Positions 28,185-36,504 of a stretch of DNA of 64,000 nt are shown here, piece after piece. The notes under the pieces are model-generated. The model was not told the DNA's origin and searched no databases. It was given only the letters and a program-made list of their open reading frames with translations. The translations under genes and the position numbers were made by a program. Origin of the DNA: Bacteroidetes bacterium UBA1312 (GTDB taxonomy: Bacteria; Bacteroidota; Bacteroidia; Chitinophagales; Chitinophagaceae); NCBI GenBank assembly GCA_002307135.1, contig DBTQ01000010.1:213400-277399 (forward strand), given 5' to 3'. Position 1 is the first letter of the stretch, and the number at the start of each line of letters is the position of its first letter.

Positions 28185-28442
28185 AAGTTTTTTATGCTAA
28201 AATAAACCATTAGTTTAATTCAATACCTGATTTCATTTTTCTGATTGCTATTGTATAACCTCTTTTAGGCCGTTTCCCTGCAGGATCGGGGCTTTCCGCT
28301 AAATCTTTCTTTGAAAGGATGCCGTTTCAATCCCACTAACGGATTATTATTGATTCCCTTAATTGTCTCTTACTTACATCAATCCTTCCTGATTCCATTC
28401 ATTCTTTATGAAGTTTGTTTTTCTACAGAAGACGAATTAATT

Positions 28443-28476
28443 AAGCCTGCCCTAACACAGCAGGCTTTCTTTTTTT
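28443..28476 (+). terminator. Rho-independent terminator with no gene in front
   Basis: An exact 8-bp stem AAGCCTGC (28443-28450) / GCAGGCTT (28460-28467) with a 9-base loop, followed by TCTTTTTTT. It acts on plus-strand transcripts, yet the only gene to its left (27735-28184) is on the minus strand. It may end a small RNA, or mark a lost gene. Confidence 0.75.
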
Positions 28477-28579
28477 AGGACTTTAAAAACAATACAATCC
28501 TTAGTCCTTTCGATATTGCTAACAGACGATGATAACCATCTTTTATTTCTGTCTGATTGCTGCAATACTCGAGCTGTCC

Positions 28580-28762
28580 ATCATCCTTAATGGCTGACTG
28601 AGTTAAAGATGATTATACCCATATACCTTTTTCCAAATGACGGGTGTAAAAGAGTCGCAAAGGTATTGACCGCCGCTACCTGCGAGCGCATAATGGTTTT
28701 GCTCGTACCTCACAAACCCACCCTTCGGGACTTATAGCTCTCCGGTCTCTTTCCGGTCAATA
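28580..28762 (+). promoter_or_regulatory. Structured leader or origin-like region upstream of ssb
   Basis: Three elements: an 11-bp stem ATCATCCTTAA (28580-28590) / TTAAAGATGAT (28603-28613); a long-range exact stem TATTGACCG (28664-28672) / CGGTCAATA (28754-28762); and inside it a 7-bp hairpin TGCGAGC / GCTCGTA beginning at 28681. On the minus strand 28658-28665 reads TACCTTTG, an exact -7 box. The compact folding suggests a regulatory RNA or a single-strand or transfer-related origin; this is inference. Confidence 0.4.
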
Positions 28763-28882
28763 TTTCCATTGCTGTCTTTTTCACCTCCGTCCATTTGAAA
28801 AAAAGCTTTTTGGGCTAAAAAACATGAAAGGAAAAAAGAACGACCAAGTACACAATTTATTCACTTTTTAAAAACAAATGTT

Positions 28883-29281
28883 ATGGAAATCACAGCAAGG
28901 TTAACAGCAGATGCACAGGTAACCACCTTAAAGGACGAGCGCACAGTGGTCAATTTCACCGTAGCGCATAATGAGTACTACAAGCCAAAGGGTAGTACAG
29001 AAAGTAAACAAGTAACCGAATTTATCCGCTGTTCCTATTGGCTTAGCGCTGGAATTGCCGAGTACCTCACCAAAGGTGCATTAGTGGAAATATCAGGACG
29101 CATCGGCGTAAACGCTTACACCACCTCCGAAGGTGAAGCAAAGGCAAACCTTACTTGCCATGTCAATAAAATCAAACTGCATGGGGGTAGCAAAAAGCAG
29201 AACGGAAGCACAGAGGATACCACCGTTGCAACACCACCAAATGCAACCACAGCAACCCCAAGCGATGATTTACCCTTTTAA
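28883..29281 (+). CDS. ssb: Single-stranded DNA-binding protein
   Basis: A 132-residue SSB. The OB-fold core has ARLTADAQVTTLKDERTVVNFTVAHNEYY at the N-terminus and VEISGRIGVNAYTTSEGEAKANL further on. A disordered Gln/Asn/Thr-rich linker ends in the acidic DDLPF tip that recruits partner proteins. It coats the single-stranded DNA made during conjugative transfer. It is the first gene of a plus-strand series with DUF932 54 bp downstream. Confidence 0.92.
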   Translation: MEITARLTADAQVTTLKDERTVVNFTVAHNEYYKPKGSTESKQVTEFIRCSYWLSAGIAEYLTKGALVEISGRIGVNAYTTSEGEAKANLTCHVNKIKLHGGSKKQNGSTEDTTVATPPNATTATPSDDLPF

Positions 29282-29334
29282 ACTTTTTTCAAAATCAATC
29301 CAACCCATTTCTCAAACATCAAAATTTAAATATC

Positions 29335-30402
29335 ATGGCACATAATCTAAATTTCAACGAGCAAACAGGCAAACACAGTTTTTTTTCTTTTCAGCAAAAA
29401 GCATGGCACAATTTAGGGCAAATCATTAGCGATTACCCAACAAGTGAAGAAGCGATTAAACACGCAGGGTTAGACTATGAAGTAGTTAAGAGTCCTTTGT
29501 TTACACATGGCAGCGGTATCAGCATCGCAGCAGAAGGTGAAATAATAGCTTCTGAAACCCAAATACACGTTCCCAATTTTTACGCTACCATGCGCACAGA
29601 CAATAACAGCGTATTAGGTGTAGTCGGTAAAGATTACGAAATCGTACAAAACAGGGATGCTTTTAGTTTCTTCGATAGTATCGTTGGCGGTGACGGCATC
29701 TTTTACGAAACCGCAGGGGCTTTAGGCAATGGCGAACGCATTTTTATAACCGCTAAATTACCCGATTACATTCGGGTAGGCAATGACGATTTAATCGAAA
29801 AATATTTATTCCTCACCACCTCGCACGATGGTAGCGGAAGCATTACCGCAGCCTTTACCCCTATTCGTATCGTATGCGCCAACACCTTAAACGCAGCAAT
29901 GGGCTGCAAAACCAATACCGTCCGCATACGCCACACTGCCAATGCCAAGCAGCGTTTAGAGCAAGCGCACAAGGTTATGGGTATTTCCAACCGTTTGAGC
30001 AATGAATTAGAACAAGTGTTTAACCACTGGTCAAAAATCCGCATCACTGATAAACAAGTGTTGCAACTTATACAAGCCGCATTAATCCCCAACAAAGAAG
30101 CCTTACAGAAAATCAGGGAAGGCAAGGACGAAAAGTTATCTGCCTACTTTACCAATATGGTTGACAATGCCTTTGAATACGCCATGAGCAACCCCACCCA
30201 ATTAATGGATACCACACAGGGTACTGTGTTCGGTGCATACAACGCAGTTACAGGCTACTACCAAAATGTACGCAAATACAAAGACGATGAAGCCAAATTA
30301 AAATCCCTGCTCATGGGTGGTAACGGACAGGCTCGTACACAAGCAGCATTCAATTTATGCGAAGCATTCGCCACTAGTGGCGCAGATGCTTTGATGAACT
30401 AA
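29335..30402 (+). CDS. DUF932 (phage/plasmid-like) protein
   Basis: A 355-residue soluble protein recognised as DUF932. The start AHNLNFNEQTGKHSFFSFQ and AWHNLGQIISDYPTSEEAIKHAGLDYEVVKSPL (about residues 22-55) are typical, as are VGKDYEIVQNRDAFSFFD (around 97-114) and TPIRIVCANTLNAAM (around 176-190). The family is widespread on plasmids, phages and conjugative elements; its biochemical role is not established. It lies between ssb and the small-gene/PRTRC cluster, the usual order in Bacteroidota elements. Confidence 0.85.
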   Translation: MAHNLNFNEQTGKHSFFSFQQKAWHNLGQIISDYPTSEEAIKHAGLDYEVVKSPLFTHGSGISIAAEGEIIASETQIHVPNFYATMRTDNNSVLGVVGKDYEIVQNRDAFSFFDSIVGGDGIFYETAGALGNGERIFITAKLPDYIRVGNDDLIEKYLFLTTSHDGSGSITAAFTPIRIVCANTLNAAMGCKTNTVRIRHTANAKQRLEQAHKVMGISNRLSNELEQVFNHWSKIRITDKQVLQLIQAALIPNKEALQKIREGKDEKLSAYFTNMVDNAFEYAMSNPTQLMDTTQGTVFGAYNAVTGYYQNVRKYKDDEAKLKSLLMGGNGQARTQAAFNLCEAFATSGADALMN

Positions 30403-30512
30403 AAAAATGGCGCAGGGGGCAACCCTCCCCCTGCCTCATTCTTTGACACGCACAAAATTGTCAAAACAAAACTACCCCAAATTAAAATACGAACCATTAA
30501 ATACGAACCAAA

Positions 30513-30890
30513 ATGAAACCATTAGATAAATGCACCAATACCGAAAAAGCAAGATTACTGCACCAACTATTCCCCAATGAGATACCCGAACTATTGCAGT
30601 TTGTGCAGGGTGTTTGCAAAACCATCCAAGAAGACGAGCAGAGCAACCGTACAGCATGGAAAAACGGATTATTCACTTTAGATTTTTGGTTTTCATTGGT
30701 CAATGAGATTGATGCCAAAATAAAACAGTTCGGTAAACAATTACACCGCAGCAGCTATGTATTCGCAGACCAATTATTTGACAGCTACCTAGCATATTAT
30801 ATGGTGCATTGCCTGTTACTGTTTACTACTGTGCAACAACACCCCAATAGGGCATTTACCAAAGCAGTCGATTTATTATTTAACGTTTAA
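30513..30890 (+). CDS. Small conserved-looking mobile-element protein
   Basis: A 125-residue soluble protein rich in aromatic and acidic residues (IPELLQFVQGVCKTIQEDE; NGLFTLDFWFSLVNEID), mostly helical. No named family is recognised. It is encoded 110 bp after the DUF932 gene and 18 bp before the next small gene, in the same direction, within the ssb-to-PRTRC operon. Confidence 0.55.
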   Translation: MKPLDKCTNTEKARLLHQLFPNEIPELLQFVQGVCKTIQEDEQSNRTAWKNGLFTLDFWFSLVNEIDAKIKQFGKQLHRSSYVFADQLFDSYLAYYMVHCLLLFTTVQQHPNRAFTKAVDLLFNV

Positions 30891-30908
30891 AATAATCAAC
30901 TCAACAAG

Positions 30909-31103
30909 ATGCAGATAACAGACTTAAACGGTTATCCGATAACCGTAACCAATTTAACCCTTGCCATTAAGCAAGCTGCCCAATTTATGGAGTACCGCCA
31001 TACAGACAATTCATTCAGGCAAATGGATGAGCGGTTAAAAGTCTATTGGACAGACTTACATACTAAACTGGTACAGCTAAAAGACAACATTAAACAACCT
31101 TAA
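30909..31103 (+). CDS. Small hypothetical protein
   Basis: A 64-residue protein, MQITDLNGYPITVTNL then AAQFMEYRHTDNSFRQMDERL. The spacing of 18 bp to the preceding gene and 12 bp to the next supports a real cotranscribed gene. No function is recognised. Confidence 0.5.
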   Translation: MQITDLNGYPITVTNLTLAIKQAAQFMEYRHTDNSFRQMDERLKVYWTDLHTKLVQLKDNIKQP

Positions 31104-31115
31104 AAACATACAGCC

Positions 31116-31424
31116 ATGAACACCTTATTTCACCACACAGACCCCAAATTTTACGGTATCCTTTTTTTACTCATCGGCTTACTGATACGCTACAGCATAG
31201 GCAGAAGGAAATTTAACCGCAGGGGAATTGGTGGGCTACAACAATTCAGCAATTACGAAAAAGCAGTAACCATCACTCTTTTAGAGTGGATATTCAAGTG
31301 GGTTGCCAATATCATCATCCTTTGTGCCATCTTCCTTTTAGCCTTTGGCACAAACCACAGCAAGCCCACCGTACAGCAGGGTAAACCTGATGTATCATCC
31401 ATCCACACAATTAAAACCCCATAA
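31116..31424 (+). CDS. Small two-helix membrane protein
   Basis: A 102-residue protein with hydrophobic helices at about 12-28 (YGILFLLIGLLIRYSIG) and 60-80 (VANIIILCAIFLLAFG) separated by a basic loop (RRKFNRRG). No family is recognised. It is part of the ssb/PRTRC gene series. Confidence 0.5.
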   Translation: MNTLFHHTDPKFYGILFLLIGLLIRYSIGRRKFNRRGIGGLQQFSNYEKAVTITLLEWIFKWVANIIILCAIFLLAFGTNHSKPTVQQGKPDVSSIHTIKTP

Positions 31425-31428
31425 CCCT

Positions 31429-31647
31429 ATGAGTAACCTAGCAGATAAAACAGAAGAAAAAGCCATAGCCTTATGCGCAAAGTGCGTAGTCAGTTTTGAA
31501 CAACTGCATTGCTTAAACATGACCTCCGAAGATGCCTTTGCAGCAAGGGAAGCAGAAAACCTTTTACGCTCCATTATTGAAACCAATGGTTATCAAATCG
31601 TGTACAGATCGAAAAGTGGTAAGCCGTATAAACGGCTTGACAAATGA
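31429..31647 (+). CDS. Small hypothetical protein upstream of PRTRC genes
   Basis: A 72-residue protein from the ATG at 31429, 4 bp after the preceding stop; a longer frame beginning at 31345 would overlap the previous gene by 80 bp and is rejected. The body (ALCAKCVVSFEQLHCLNM, AAREAENLLRSIIETNGYQ) contains three cysteines, two in a CxxC pair. No family is recognised. Confidence 0.5.
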   Translation: MSNLADKTEEKAIALCAKCVVSFEQLHCLNMTSEDAFAAREAENLLRSIIETNGYQIVYRSKSGKPYKRLDK

Positions 31648-31683
31648 ACAATAGTATTTTTTAAACACTTAAAATTTAATCTT

Positions 31684-32199
31684 ATGGAATCGACATTTTT
31701 TCAATCCCTTTCTGCCTTACAAATTACTGGCGAATGGAAAATAATCATACAACAAACAGCAGCTAATTATTTTGTAGTATCTGCACTACTCTGCAATGAA
31801 CAATGCGGCGATGATGCCCGTAAACTCATACCGCCACTCATCCTAAAAGGTACAGCGCAGGAATTAGACGAAGGTTTTTTTAATGCGGTAGAAGCCCCTG
31901 TGAAAGTAACAGCACAACTGTTCAGCAATATGGAAAGCTACCTCAAACAACAGGAACAGGCGCAATTACAATCCAAAATGGAAAAGGATAAAGCAACCAA
32001 AGAAGCAAGCACCAAAACCGACAAAGAGAAAAAATATGATGCGGCTATGAAAAAAGTAGATGAACTCGAAGCCGAAGGCAAGTATAAAGAAGCGTGGATG
32101 AAAGTCCCCGAACCAACGGAATACCCCGAACACGCCGATACCTTACGCAAACGCAGGGAATCTATTTCACCAAAATTTACAGCCCCAAGCCTTTTTTAA
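31684..32199 (+). CDS. PRTRC system protein E
   Basis: A 171-residue protein with an N-terminal globular part (FFQSLSALQITGEWKIIIQQTAANYFVVSALLCNEQCGDDARKLIPPLILKGT) followed by a charged coiled-coil (about 90-135) and a C-terminal WMKVPEPTEYPEHADTLRKRRES. This is the layout of protein E of the PRTRC (ParB-related, ThiF-related cassette) system of plasmids and conjugative elements, whose function is not established. It is followed by protein C, protein B and ThiF, which supports the call. Confidence 0.75.
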   Translation: MESTFFQSLSALQITGEWKIIIQQTAANYFVVSALLCNEQCGDDARKLIPPLILKGTAQELDEGFFNAVEAPVKVTAQLFSNMESYLKQQEQAQLQSKMEKDKATKEASTKTDKEKKYDAAMKKVDELEAEGKYKEAWMKVPEPTEYPEHADTLRKRRESISPKFTAPSLF

Positions 32200-32229
32200 T
32201 TATTGATTCATTCCCTAAAACAATAAGTC

Positions 32230-32448
32230 ATGTTAGTAACAGCCACATTAGAACGGGTCTTCCTGATGGAAGACAAGCAGCAGACCATTACATTGTCTGA
32301 CCCCGAAAGCACATTTAGCCCCGAAGCAGTATTGAATTTTTACGCCAACACTTACCCTATTCTGACCACAGCCACGATAAAAGGTCCACAGATTGCGGAC
32401 GATACGATACAATACACCTTTGTTTCTACAATGGGTACTAAAGGTTAA
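32230..32448 (+). CDS. PRTRC system protein C
   Basis: A 72-residue protein, LERVFLMEDKQQTITLSDPESTFSPEAVLNFYANTYPILTTATIKGPQI, matching the short PRTRC protein C family with its LxDPxxxxSPExVxxFYAxxYP pattern and C-terminal YTFVSTMGTKG. It lies 30 bp downstream of protein E. The function is unknown. Confidence 0.75.
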   Translation: MLVTATLERVFLMEDKQQTITLSDPESTFSPEAVLNFYANTYPILTTATIKGPQIADDTIQYTFVSTMGTKG

Positions 32449-32461
32449 ACAATAATAGGAC

Positions 32462-32638
32462 ATGAAAAAAGCAACCACTAACGGCAAAATCACTTTGCCT
32501 AAAAACAAACAGCTATGCAGACTATATCAGCACTTAACAGCCTTGTCCGAAGCAATGGACAGATTACCCGATGCCGCAGACCTGCCCAAACTAAAACCGC
32601 AGTCCATACCCCTGCACCAACTACCGATGGTTTTTTAA
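32462..32638 (+). CDS. 58-residue PRTRC-locus small protein
   Basis: A short frame starting 13 bp after the protein C stop: MKKATTNGKITLPKNKQL at the N-terminus, then a helical stretch (CRLYQHLTALSEAMDRL) and a leucine/proline-rich end (ADLPKLKPQSIPLHQLP). It overlaps the first 124 bp of the longer downstream frame. Its translation looks more protein-like than that of the overlapping frame, so it is probably the real gene here, with the next gene starting further down. Confidence 0.5.
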   Translation: MKKATTNGKITLPKNKQLCRLYQHLTALSEAMDRLPDAADLPKLKPQSIPLHQLPMVF

Positions 32639-33600
32639 GACATCAGTTTTTGCCCCTATGGGAGCAGTCCGCAGCAGCGTTACCCGAAAAGAATAAAACG
32701 GAAAGGGAATTTTTTGATTCCCTTTCCATCCTCTCGGACAAACATCAATTTCAGCCAATGGATATAAGCGATAAGCCCTACCCTTATAATATCCTGTTAG
32801 CATATTGGCAAGCGGAACAGTATTTAGTCAGGCAAGATCAAGAAACCGAATTAATCATTATGCAGACATACAAGAACAATGTAGTCCTGGTCAATAAGGA
32901 GGTATATAATACCAACAACACTTTGTATTATATTCCTGTACTACCTCTTTATAAGTTATTAAAGGATAAGCTGCAAAAAGCATGTGCAGAACTGCTATTG
33001 TCTGTATTCGCTTACCTCTACCATATAGCGGACATTCCCTATTATCGCAGTGAGGATAGTTACCTGTGTTATATGTATCAGATGATAAAGGACTGGCTCA
33101 TGGACGACCCCGAATACAGCGAAGACGAGTACAATTTGCACAAGCAATCTGAACTGAACAAAGTTGCTCATATCGGTGATGTTATGGTAAGGAAAATCTA
33201 CAACACAATCCATTTAGAACAATTCGCTAAAAGAATCCAAAATTTCAGACCCAAGGATGAATTTCAATCAGATTGCTTAAAGGTTGCCCAAACGGCTCAT
33301 AACATTATGGCGCAATATCCGAACAGTTCCATATACAGCCACATGGCACAAATCGAAGATGAAGACGTGGACGAAACCATAAGTGCAGGACAGTATATCT
33401 CTTTTATAGCGGACAATGATGGCAGCCTTTATGATGAAATGACCAGCATGATTGACGGAGAATTTGGGGAAAGGATAGCCATACAAGAGCCTACCGCCTA
33501 CACCATATATTCGGCAAAAGAAACTCCCCAAGTTCTTGATATGGAGCAGCAATTATTCCCATTAATAAATGATTTATGCAGCCTTTTAAATAAGATATAA
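32515..33600 (+). CDS. PRTRC-locus protein in the position of protein F
   Basis: A 361-codon frame. The first 40 residues (RSNGQITRCRRPAQTKT...) overlap the 58-residue gene and look like shadow sequence, so the true start is probably further down; the first later ATG is 32758 (MDISDKPYPYNILL), but the FFDSLSILSDK segment before it also looks coding. The body is helical and acidic (LMDDPEYSEDEYNLHKQSEL; QIEDEDVDETISAG). It lies between PRTRC C and B, where protein F is expected; sequence recognition is weak. Its stop overlaps the next start by one base. Confidence 0.55.
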   Translation: MQTISALNSLVRSNGQITRCRRPAQTKTAVHTPAPTTDGFLRHQFLPLWEQSAAALPEKNKTEREFFDSLSILSDKHQFQPMDISDKPYPYNILLAYWQAEQYLVRQDQETELIIMQTYKNNVVLVNKEVYNTNNTLYYIPVLPLYKLLKDKLQKACAELLLSVFAYLYHIADIPYYRSEDSYLCYMYQMIKDWLMDDPEYSEDEYNLHKQSELNKVAHIGDVMVRKIYNTIHLEQFAKRIQNFRPKDEFQSDCLKVAQTAHNIMAQYPNSSIYSHMAQIEDEDVDETISAGQYISFIADNDGSLYDEMTSMIDGEFGERIAIQEPTAYTIYSAKETPQVLDMEQQLFPLINDLCSLLNKI

Positions 33601-34325
33601 TGAAAGACATCACCCAAACATTCGGCACATTATACCATCCAGTAAAAGCCTTTGTGGTCTATCAGGAAAAAACAAGAGAAAACGCACAGGGAAAGAACAA
33701 TTATGTGGAAGCCTACGACATGGATGCCAACGGATACCCGATTAATGCGCACCCCTTAGCGATAGCAGAAAGCATCGCTTTAGCTAAAGCACTGGACGTT
33801 TCCGCAGAATTGAAACGCAGTTTTTTAAAGCCTAAAGGTCTATTGCCCGAAAATGTCCTCTATATCAACCCTGACCATAACGGTTATGTCATTTGGCATA
33901 CCCCTATGATGCAAGCAGAACTATATTTTGTCGATAGTTTAGGCATAGCAAACGGAAAGGCGACAATACCCCCGCTACTTTGGAAAGCAGGAAAAGGGTC
34001 GTTAAATATCTATGCCCTAAATAGCGATACAAAACCGACAGCAGACACGAGCCTTTACCATGCCCCTTTTTTTAACCTTTATGAAGACGGTAATGTTTGT
34101 CTGGGAACGGTAGCCACAAATATCACAGCAGACTGTATGCTCGAAGACTTTATGGAGCAGTGGGAGCAATATTTTTTCAATAGCTATTTCAGCCATTTAA
34201 TCCACAAAAAACCCGTAAAGGGCAACATCGTCCAGTTATGGCAAAGCCTTGTGGGCAGCCGTAAAAAGTTCCCGATAAAAAACCTTATCAAAACGAAATC
34301 GACTATCAAAAACTTACTCAGATGA
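33600..34325 (+). CDS. PRTRC system protein B
   Basis: A 241-residue protein recognised as PRTRC protein B by its start FGTLYHPVKAFVVYQ, AIAESIALAKAL, and the central GYVIWHTPMMQAELYF and YHAPFFNLYEDGNVCLGT segments. It is coupled on both sides: it begins at the last base of the preceding gene and overlaps ThiF by four bases. The cassette's biological function is not established. Confidence 0.75.
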   Translation: MKDITQTFGTLYHPVKAFVVYQEKTRENAQGKNNYVEAYDMDANGYPINAHPLAIAESIALAKALDVSAELKRSFLKPKGLLPENVLYINPDHNGYVIWHTPMMQAELYFVDSLGIANGKATIPPLLWKAGKGSLNIYALNSDTKPTADTSLYHAPFFNLYEDGNVCLGTVATNITADCMLEDFMEQWEQYFFNSYFSHLIHKKPVKGNIVQLWQSLVGSRKKFPIKNLIKTKSTIKNLLR

Positions 34326-35122
34326 ACACACAAGCCATGCACTTTGCTGCCAACTACTTAATAGACCCGACCAATCCCATCACCTTAAATTTAATTGGTG
34401 CAGGGGGTACAGGTTCACAGATGCTTACCGCATTAGCAAGGATGAACCATTCCCTGCTTGCCTTAGGACATACAGGTTTACAGCTACAATTGTTCGATGA
34501 CGACCGAATAACCGAAGCCAATTTAGGAAGGCAACTTTTTGCCCAGTCAGAATTGGGTTTATATAAATCCGTTGCGCTAATTAACCGTATCAATCGTTTC
34601 TTTGGCACAAACTGGAAAGCCGTACCTGAAAGATTCACAAGCGACACCATTAATCGTTTGCCCGATAACGGGCGAGCCAATATTTTTGTTTCCTGCGTGG
34701 ATACGGTACAGGCAAGATTTGATATTGCAACAGCTATTAAGCACATGGCGAAACAAAACAACTACAACAGGAATAAGTTGTTATACTGGATGGACACAGG
34801 CAATGCACAGCATACAGGACAGGCGTTGTTATCCACCCTTAGCCCTATCCATCAACCCAATTCAAAACTATACAGGACTGTGGCAGAACTGCCCCTGATT
34901 ACCGAAGAATTTAAAACCTTACTGGAAGCACAGACCGACAACAACGAGCCGAGCTGCTCCCTTGCCGAGGCACTGGACAAACAGGATTTGTTCATCAATT
35001 CCACCATTGCCGGCATGGGCGCTTCCCTGCTATGGAACCTGTTCCGCAATGGCATGACCGAAAACAGGGGGTTCTTTATCAATCTGCATGATTTTCGTAC
35101 ACAACCCTTAAAAGTGGGCTGA
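34322..35122 (+). CDS. PRTRC system ThiF/E1-like adenylyltransferase
   Basis: A 266-residue ThiF-family protein. The nucleotide-binding motif GAGGTGSQ (about 27-34) is followed by FDDDRITEANLGRQLF, the typical E1/ThiF aspartate and arginine region, and by NIFVSCVDTVQARFDI. The family adenylates protein C-termini or similar acceptors; the acceptor here is unknown. It overlaps protein B by four bases and is the last gene before the terminator at 35415-35441. Confidence 0.88.
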   Translation: MNTQAMHFAANYLIDPTNPITLNLIGAGGTGSQMLTALARMNHSLLALGHTGLQLQLFDDDRITEANLGRQLFAQSELGLYKSVALINRINRFFGTNWKAVPERFTSDTINRLPDNGRANIFVSCVDTVQARFDIATAIKHMAKQNNYNRNKLLYWMDTGNAQHTGQALLSTLSPIHQPNSKLYRTVAELPLITEEFKTLLEAQTDNNEPSCSLAEALDKQDLFINSTIAGMGASLLWNLFRNGMTENRGFFINLHDFRTQPLKVG

Positions 35123-35550
35123 AAATCGGGCGAAAAAATCGCTCACGACGGCTCTGCCGCCGCTCGAAAATCGGTGCAGCGATTACCCGAAAATGAATTT
35201 TCTGCGCTCCATACCTTCGGTATTTTCGGGGCAATCGCAGCAGCGTTATTGGAATGGTATTTTTAAACTGAAAGTAATTTTGAGTTTGCAGTTTATTCAG
35301 GGACACCCCACAAAATATATCCAGGCATTATCCCCAGCTCTATAATTTGCGGGGCGGAATCGGCACAGCTACCTGCTGCAAAAAAATCCCTACCACAAAC
35401 CTTACCATTTTATTGCCGCAGGAAACTGTGGCGTTTTTTTTAGTAGGATTTCAGATTGGCTTTATTTAAAGAAGAAGACTCAATAACAGACTTCGCCAAT
35501 TCAAATTGGCCTCTCCCTTCTAAGCATGAAAAATAAATTGTAAAACGTAA
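35123..35550. other. Intergenic region after ThiF
   Basis: A 428-bp gap without an ORF I can support. The first 140 bp are GC-richer and contain small palindromes (ATACC/GGTAT around 35211-35223). A terminator is at 35415-35441, and 35442-35550 is featureless spacer toward the converging gene. Confidence 0.4.
35415..35441 (+). terminator. Rho-independent terminator of the ssb-PRTRC series
   Basis: GCCGCAG (35415-35421) pairs with CTGTGGC (35426-35432), one G-U pair, closing a GAAA tetraloop and followed by G and eight T. Textbook form. Confidence 0.85.
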
Positions 35551-35949
35551 CTAATTCAGGGATTCAGGCCGATTGCTATGCTTCTGAAATTGCTTAGTGA
35601 ATACAGCCTGCTCCATCAATGCAGATAGTTCGTCTAATATATCACTGGTACAATCCCTCGTCTTAAAATGAAAATGGTTGTCCAGTTGCAATATTCTTTT
35701 CAGCCAAGGTGAACATTCTCGAAGCAATGCAGGCTGTCCTTCAAGAGGTTGAAAGTAAAAATCCACAAATGAATGCCGCACTTGTACGTAAGCAAAAATA
35801 GTCCCGGATTCCCCACTTATTTCTGTAGGGTAATCTAAGCAATAGGTATCATTTTGATTCACGATAATTTTCTTGCCTTTACTGTATTTTCGAAGCAACT
35901 CTTTTAAATAATAAAAAGTCTTTCTAAAGCCAAACATGGAAAAATTCAT
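35551..35949 (-). CDS. Hypothetical protein
   Basis: A 132-residue soluble protein (FRKTFYYLKELLRKYSKGKKI at the start; GTIFAYVQVRHSFVDFYFQPLEG in the middle; CSPWLKRILQLDNHFHF later). It converges with the PRTRC series. The pattern resembles DUF1801-like small alpha/beta proteins only loosely, so no family is claimed. Confidence 0.45.
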   Translation of the reverse strand: MNFSMFGFRKTFYYLKELLRKYSKGKKIIVNQNDTYCLDYPTEISGESGTIFAYVQVRHSFVDFYFQPLEGQPALLRECSPWLKRILQLDNHFHFKTRDCTSDILDELSALMEQAVFTKQFQKHSNRPESLN

Positions 35950-36000
35950 CCGGCAAAAGTAATGCAGACTATTGATTCTTTGTGTTTAGAAAACAAAAAA

Positions 36001-36022
36001 ACGGGCAATATTTATTGCCCGT
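36001..36022 (-). terminator. Rho-independent terminator after the small mob-region gene
   Basis: A near-perfect inverted repeat ACGGGCAATA / TATTGCCCGT with a very short loop. The A-rich plus-strand sequence at 35989-36000 becomes a U-tract in the minus-strand transcript, so it ends the gene at 36067-36405. Confidence 0.75.
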
Positions 36023-36066
36023 TCCCATTTAATCGCCATCAACGAATGCTTAAATTCCTGCTGACC

Positions 36067-36405
36067 TTACTTGCCATGAAAAGCAGATAAATTACCGCTT
36101 AATTCGGTCAGCCCTGCTTTCTCCAGACAGTCTTGTGAGAGCTTCTTCAGCTCCTGGATTTCCTCTTTGGACACCGCATCAATCATCCCGTAATGACCAT
36201 CCTCTCCCTTTACGGATAGCCCCCGATCAATTACCTGGCTCAGTAATAAAACTGCCCTTCGGTTGATCTTCAAATCGACCTTCACCTGCTCACTCATGCC
36301 TGGGCTACTGAGCAATGCCCCATACACTTTACTTAACTCATTCTGGTTCATACCACACGTTTTTAATTGTTCAACTTCACAACACAAAAGTATCTGTTGC
36401 GCCAT
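36067..36405 (-). CDS. Small hypothetical protein of the mobilisation region
   Basis: A 112-residue helical protein (MAQQILLCCEVEQLKTC; NQNELSKVYGALLSSPGMSEQVKVDLKINRRAVLLLSQVIDRGL). It is divergent from the toprim primase gene with a 99-bp intergenic space and has its own terminator. No family is recognised. It could be a regulator of the mobilisation genes, but no DNA-binding motif is evident. Confidence 0.5.
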   Translation of the reverse strand: MAQQILLCCEVEQLKTCGMNQNELSKVYGALLSSPGMSEQVKVDLKINRRAVLLLSQVIDRGLSVKGEDGHYGMIDAVSKEEIQELKKLSQDCLEKAGLTELSGNLSAFHGK

Positions 36406-36458
36406 TATTTTACCGCATTAGAATTTAATCAGGTAAACTTTTTACCAATCCTGCTCCC

Positions 36459-36466
36459 TACTTTCG
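36459..36466 (+). promoter_or_regulatory. Candidate -7 box for the mobilisation operon
   Basis: TACTTTCG matches the Bacteroidota -7 consensus TAnnTTTG at all but one position and lies 39 bp before the primase start. A TTG -33 element at proper spacing is not evident. Confidence 0.3.
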
Positions 36467-36504
36467 TATCACAGAACTGAAAAGTGAACTAGATAATTGT
36501 GTGT

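Larger units (their letters stand above)
28185..28882. other. 698-bp non-coding region before ssb
   Basis: No credible ORF. From left to right it contains an unassigned stretch (28200-28440), a strong plus-strand terminator (28443-28476), a group of nested hairpins (28580-28762), and about 120 bp of leader before ssb. It divides the minus-strand cargo from the plus-strand ssb/PRTRC/mob half of the element, so control of that half probably resides here. Confidence 0.5.
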
